DNA from: Bacteroidia bacterium
GTDB taxonomy: Bacteria; Planctomycetota; Phycisphaerae; Phycisphaerales; SM1A02
DNA length: 5,363 bases
NCBI GenBank assembly: GCA_030054235.1
Contig: JASGCG010000135.1
Span: 1-5,363 of the forward strand
Direction of reading: 5' to 3'
In this document: piece after piece, positions 4,816 through 5,363 of the stretch
How the letters are laid out: each line of letters opens with the position of its first letter
Position numbering within the stretch: the first letter of the stretch is position 1
Notes under the pieces: model-generated
Databases searched by the model: none
The model's input: the letters and a program-made list of their open reading frames with translations, nothing else
What the model was told of the DNA's origin: nothing
Position numbers and translations under genes: made by a program

Positions 4816-5363
4816 ATGCTGCGCATCACGAATCCGGCGACGGGCGACTTGGTCGGTGAACTCGAACCCACGTCCCTTGAGGGGATCGGGCTCATGGTGC
4901 ACCGCGCACGCCAGGCGCAGCGCAGTTGGGCGGCGATCCCGCTCGAGGATCGCGCGCGGCTGGTGGCGAGTGCCGCGCCGGCGATGAAGGAACGCAGCGC
5001 GGCCATCGGTGAACTGATCACGCGCGAGATGGGCAAGCCGATCGCCGAGGCGAAGGGCGAGGCGAACTACGCAGCGAGCGGACTCGAGGAAGCCTGTGCC
5101 GAGATCGTCGCGGCACTTCGGCCCGAGACGCTTGAGGACGAGCGCACCGTGACGACGATGCTCTACGCGCCGCTCGGCGTCGCGGTCTGCATCACGCCGT
5201 GGAACTTCCCAGTGCTCATGTGCAGTGACACGGTGGTGCCCGCGCTGCTTGCCGGCAACACCGTCATCCTCAAGCCGAGCGAGCTCAGCACGCTCTGCGC
5301 GCTCGAGTGGGCCAAGTGCCTGATGGCCGTCTTGCCGCCGGATGTGCTGCAGGTGGCGATCGG
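4816..5363 (+). CDS. NAD(P)-dependent aldehyde dehydrogenase family protein, 3' end outside window
   Basis: This is the N-terminal 182 residues of an aldehyde dehydrogenase, an enzyme oxidising an aldehyde to the acid with NAD(P). It begins MLRITNPATGDLVGELEPTS, the usual first strand of the family. A helical stretch with RARQAQRSWAAIPLEDRARL (30-49) and ITREMGKPIAEAKGE (68-82) follows. The coofactor-binding segment carries APLGVAVCITPWNFP (118-132) and GNTVILKPSE (147-156), with Lys153 being the conserved NAD(P)-contacting lysine. The catalytic Glu and Cys lie beyond the right edge, so activity cannot be judged. The opening resembles short succinate-semialdehyde dehydrogenases, but substrate cannot be assigned from this part. 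No Shine-Dalgarno precedes the ATG. The gene diverges from the tRNA-Gln/glmU operon. Confidence 0.93.
   Translation, partial: MLRITNPATGDLVGELEPTSLEGIGLMVHRARQAQRSWAAIPLEDRARLVASAAPAMKERSAAIGELITREMGKPIAEAKGEANYAASGLEEACAEIVAALRPETLEDERTVTTMLYAPLGVAVCITPWNFPVLMCSDTVVPALLAGNTVILKPSELSTLCALEWAKCLMAVLPPDVLQVAI

Noticed and set aside
1..5363. Mobile element, CRISPR array, toxin-antitoxin or defence genes
   Set aside because: No transposase, integrase, regular spaced repeats or matching protein motifs were seen; the gene content is housekeeping.

Overview
The window is GC-rich bacterial chromosome carrying mostly housekeeping genes. A run of minus-strand genes (tRNA-Gln, glmU, prs, rplY, pth, rpsF, ssb) fills positions 1 to about 4360. 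One plus-strand gene, the 5' part of an aldehyde dehydrogenase, diverges from it at the right edge. The gene order and the stand-alone GlmU uridyltransferase suggest a Planctomycetota-like lineage, possibly Phycisphaerae. This is an inference from memory of synteny and protein flavour, not a database result.

Layout in the direction of minus-strand transcription: tRNA-Gln(UUG) at 4358-4288; glmU nucleotidyltransferase domain at 4243-3470; prs at 3473-2490, overlapping glmU by ATGA; rplY (L25/CTC) at 2449-1787; pth at 1763-1122; rpsF (S6) at 1083-661; a very strong intrinsic terminator at 591-563; then ssb from 475 running off the left edge. Gaps from glmU to rpsF are 40 nt or less and most starts have a clear Shine-Dalgarno sequence, so these five genes look like one operon. 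The terminator then separates ssb, which must have its own promoter or depend on read-through.

Together the operon supplies cell-wall precursor (UDP-GlcNAc), PRPP for nucleotide synthesis, and translation components (L25, peptidyl-tRNA hydrolase, S6). The neighbouring ssb supplies the replication and repair single-strand DNA binder.

The stretch 4359-4815 holds no convincing gene, only several short inverted repeats. The aldehyde dehydrogenase has no Shine-Dalgarno sequence, but a TACGAT box lies 7 nt before its ATG, which fits a leaderless transcript.

I found no novel defence, mobile or regulatory system. The points most worth a second look are the uninterrupted 28-glycine tract in SSB, the one-domain GlmU, the hairpin at the pth stop codon, and the possible leaderless promoter.
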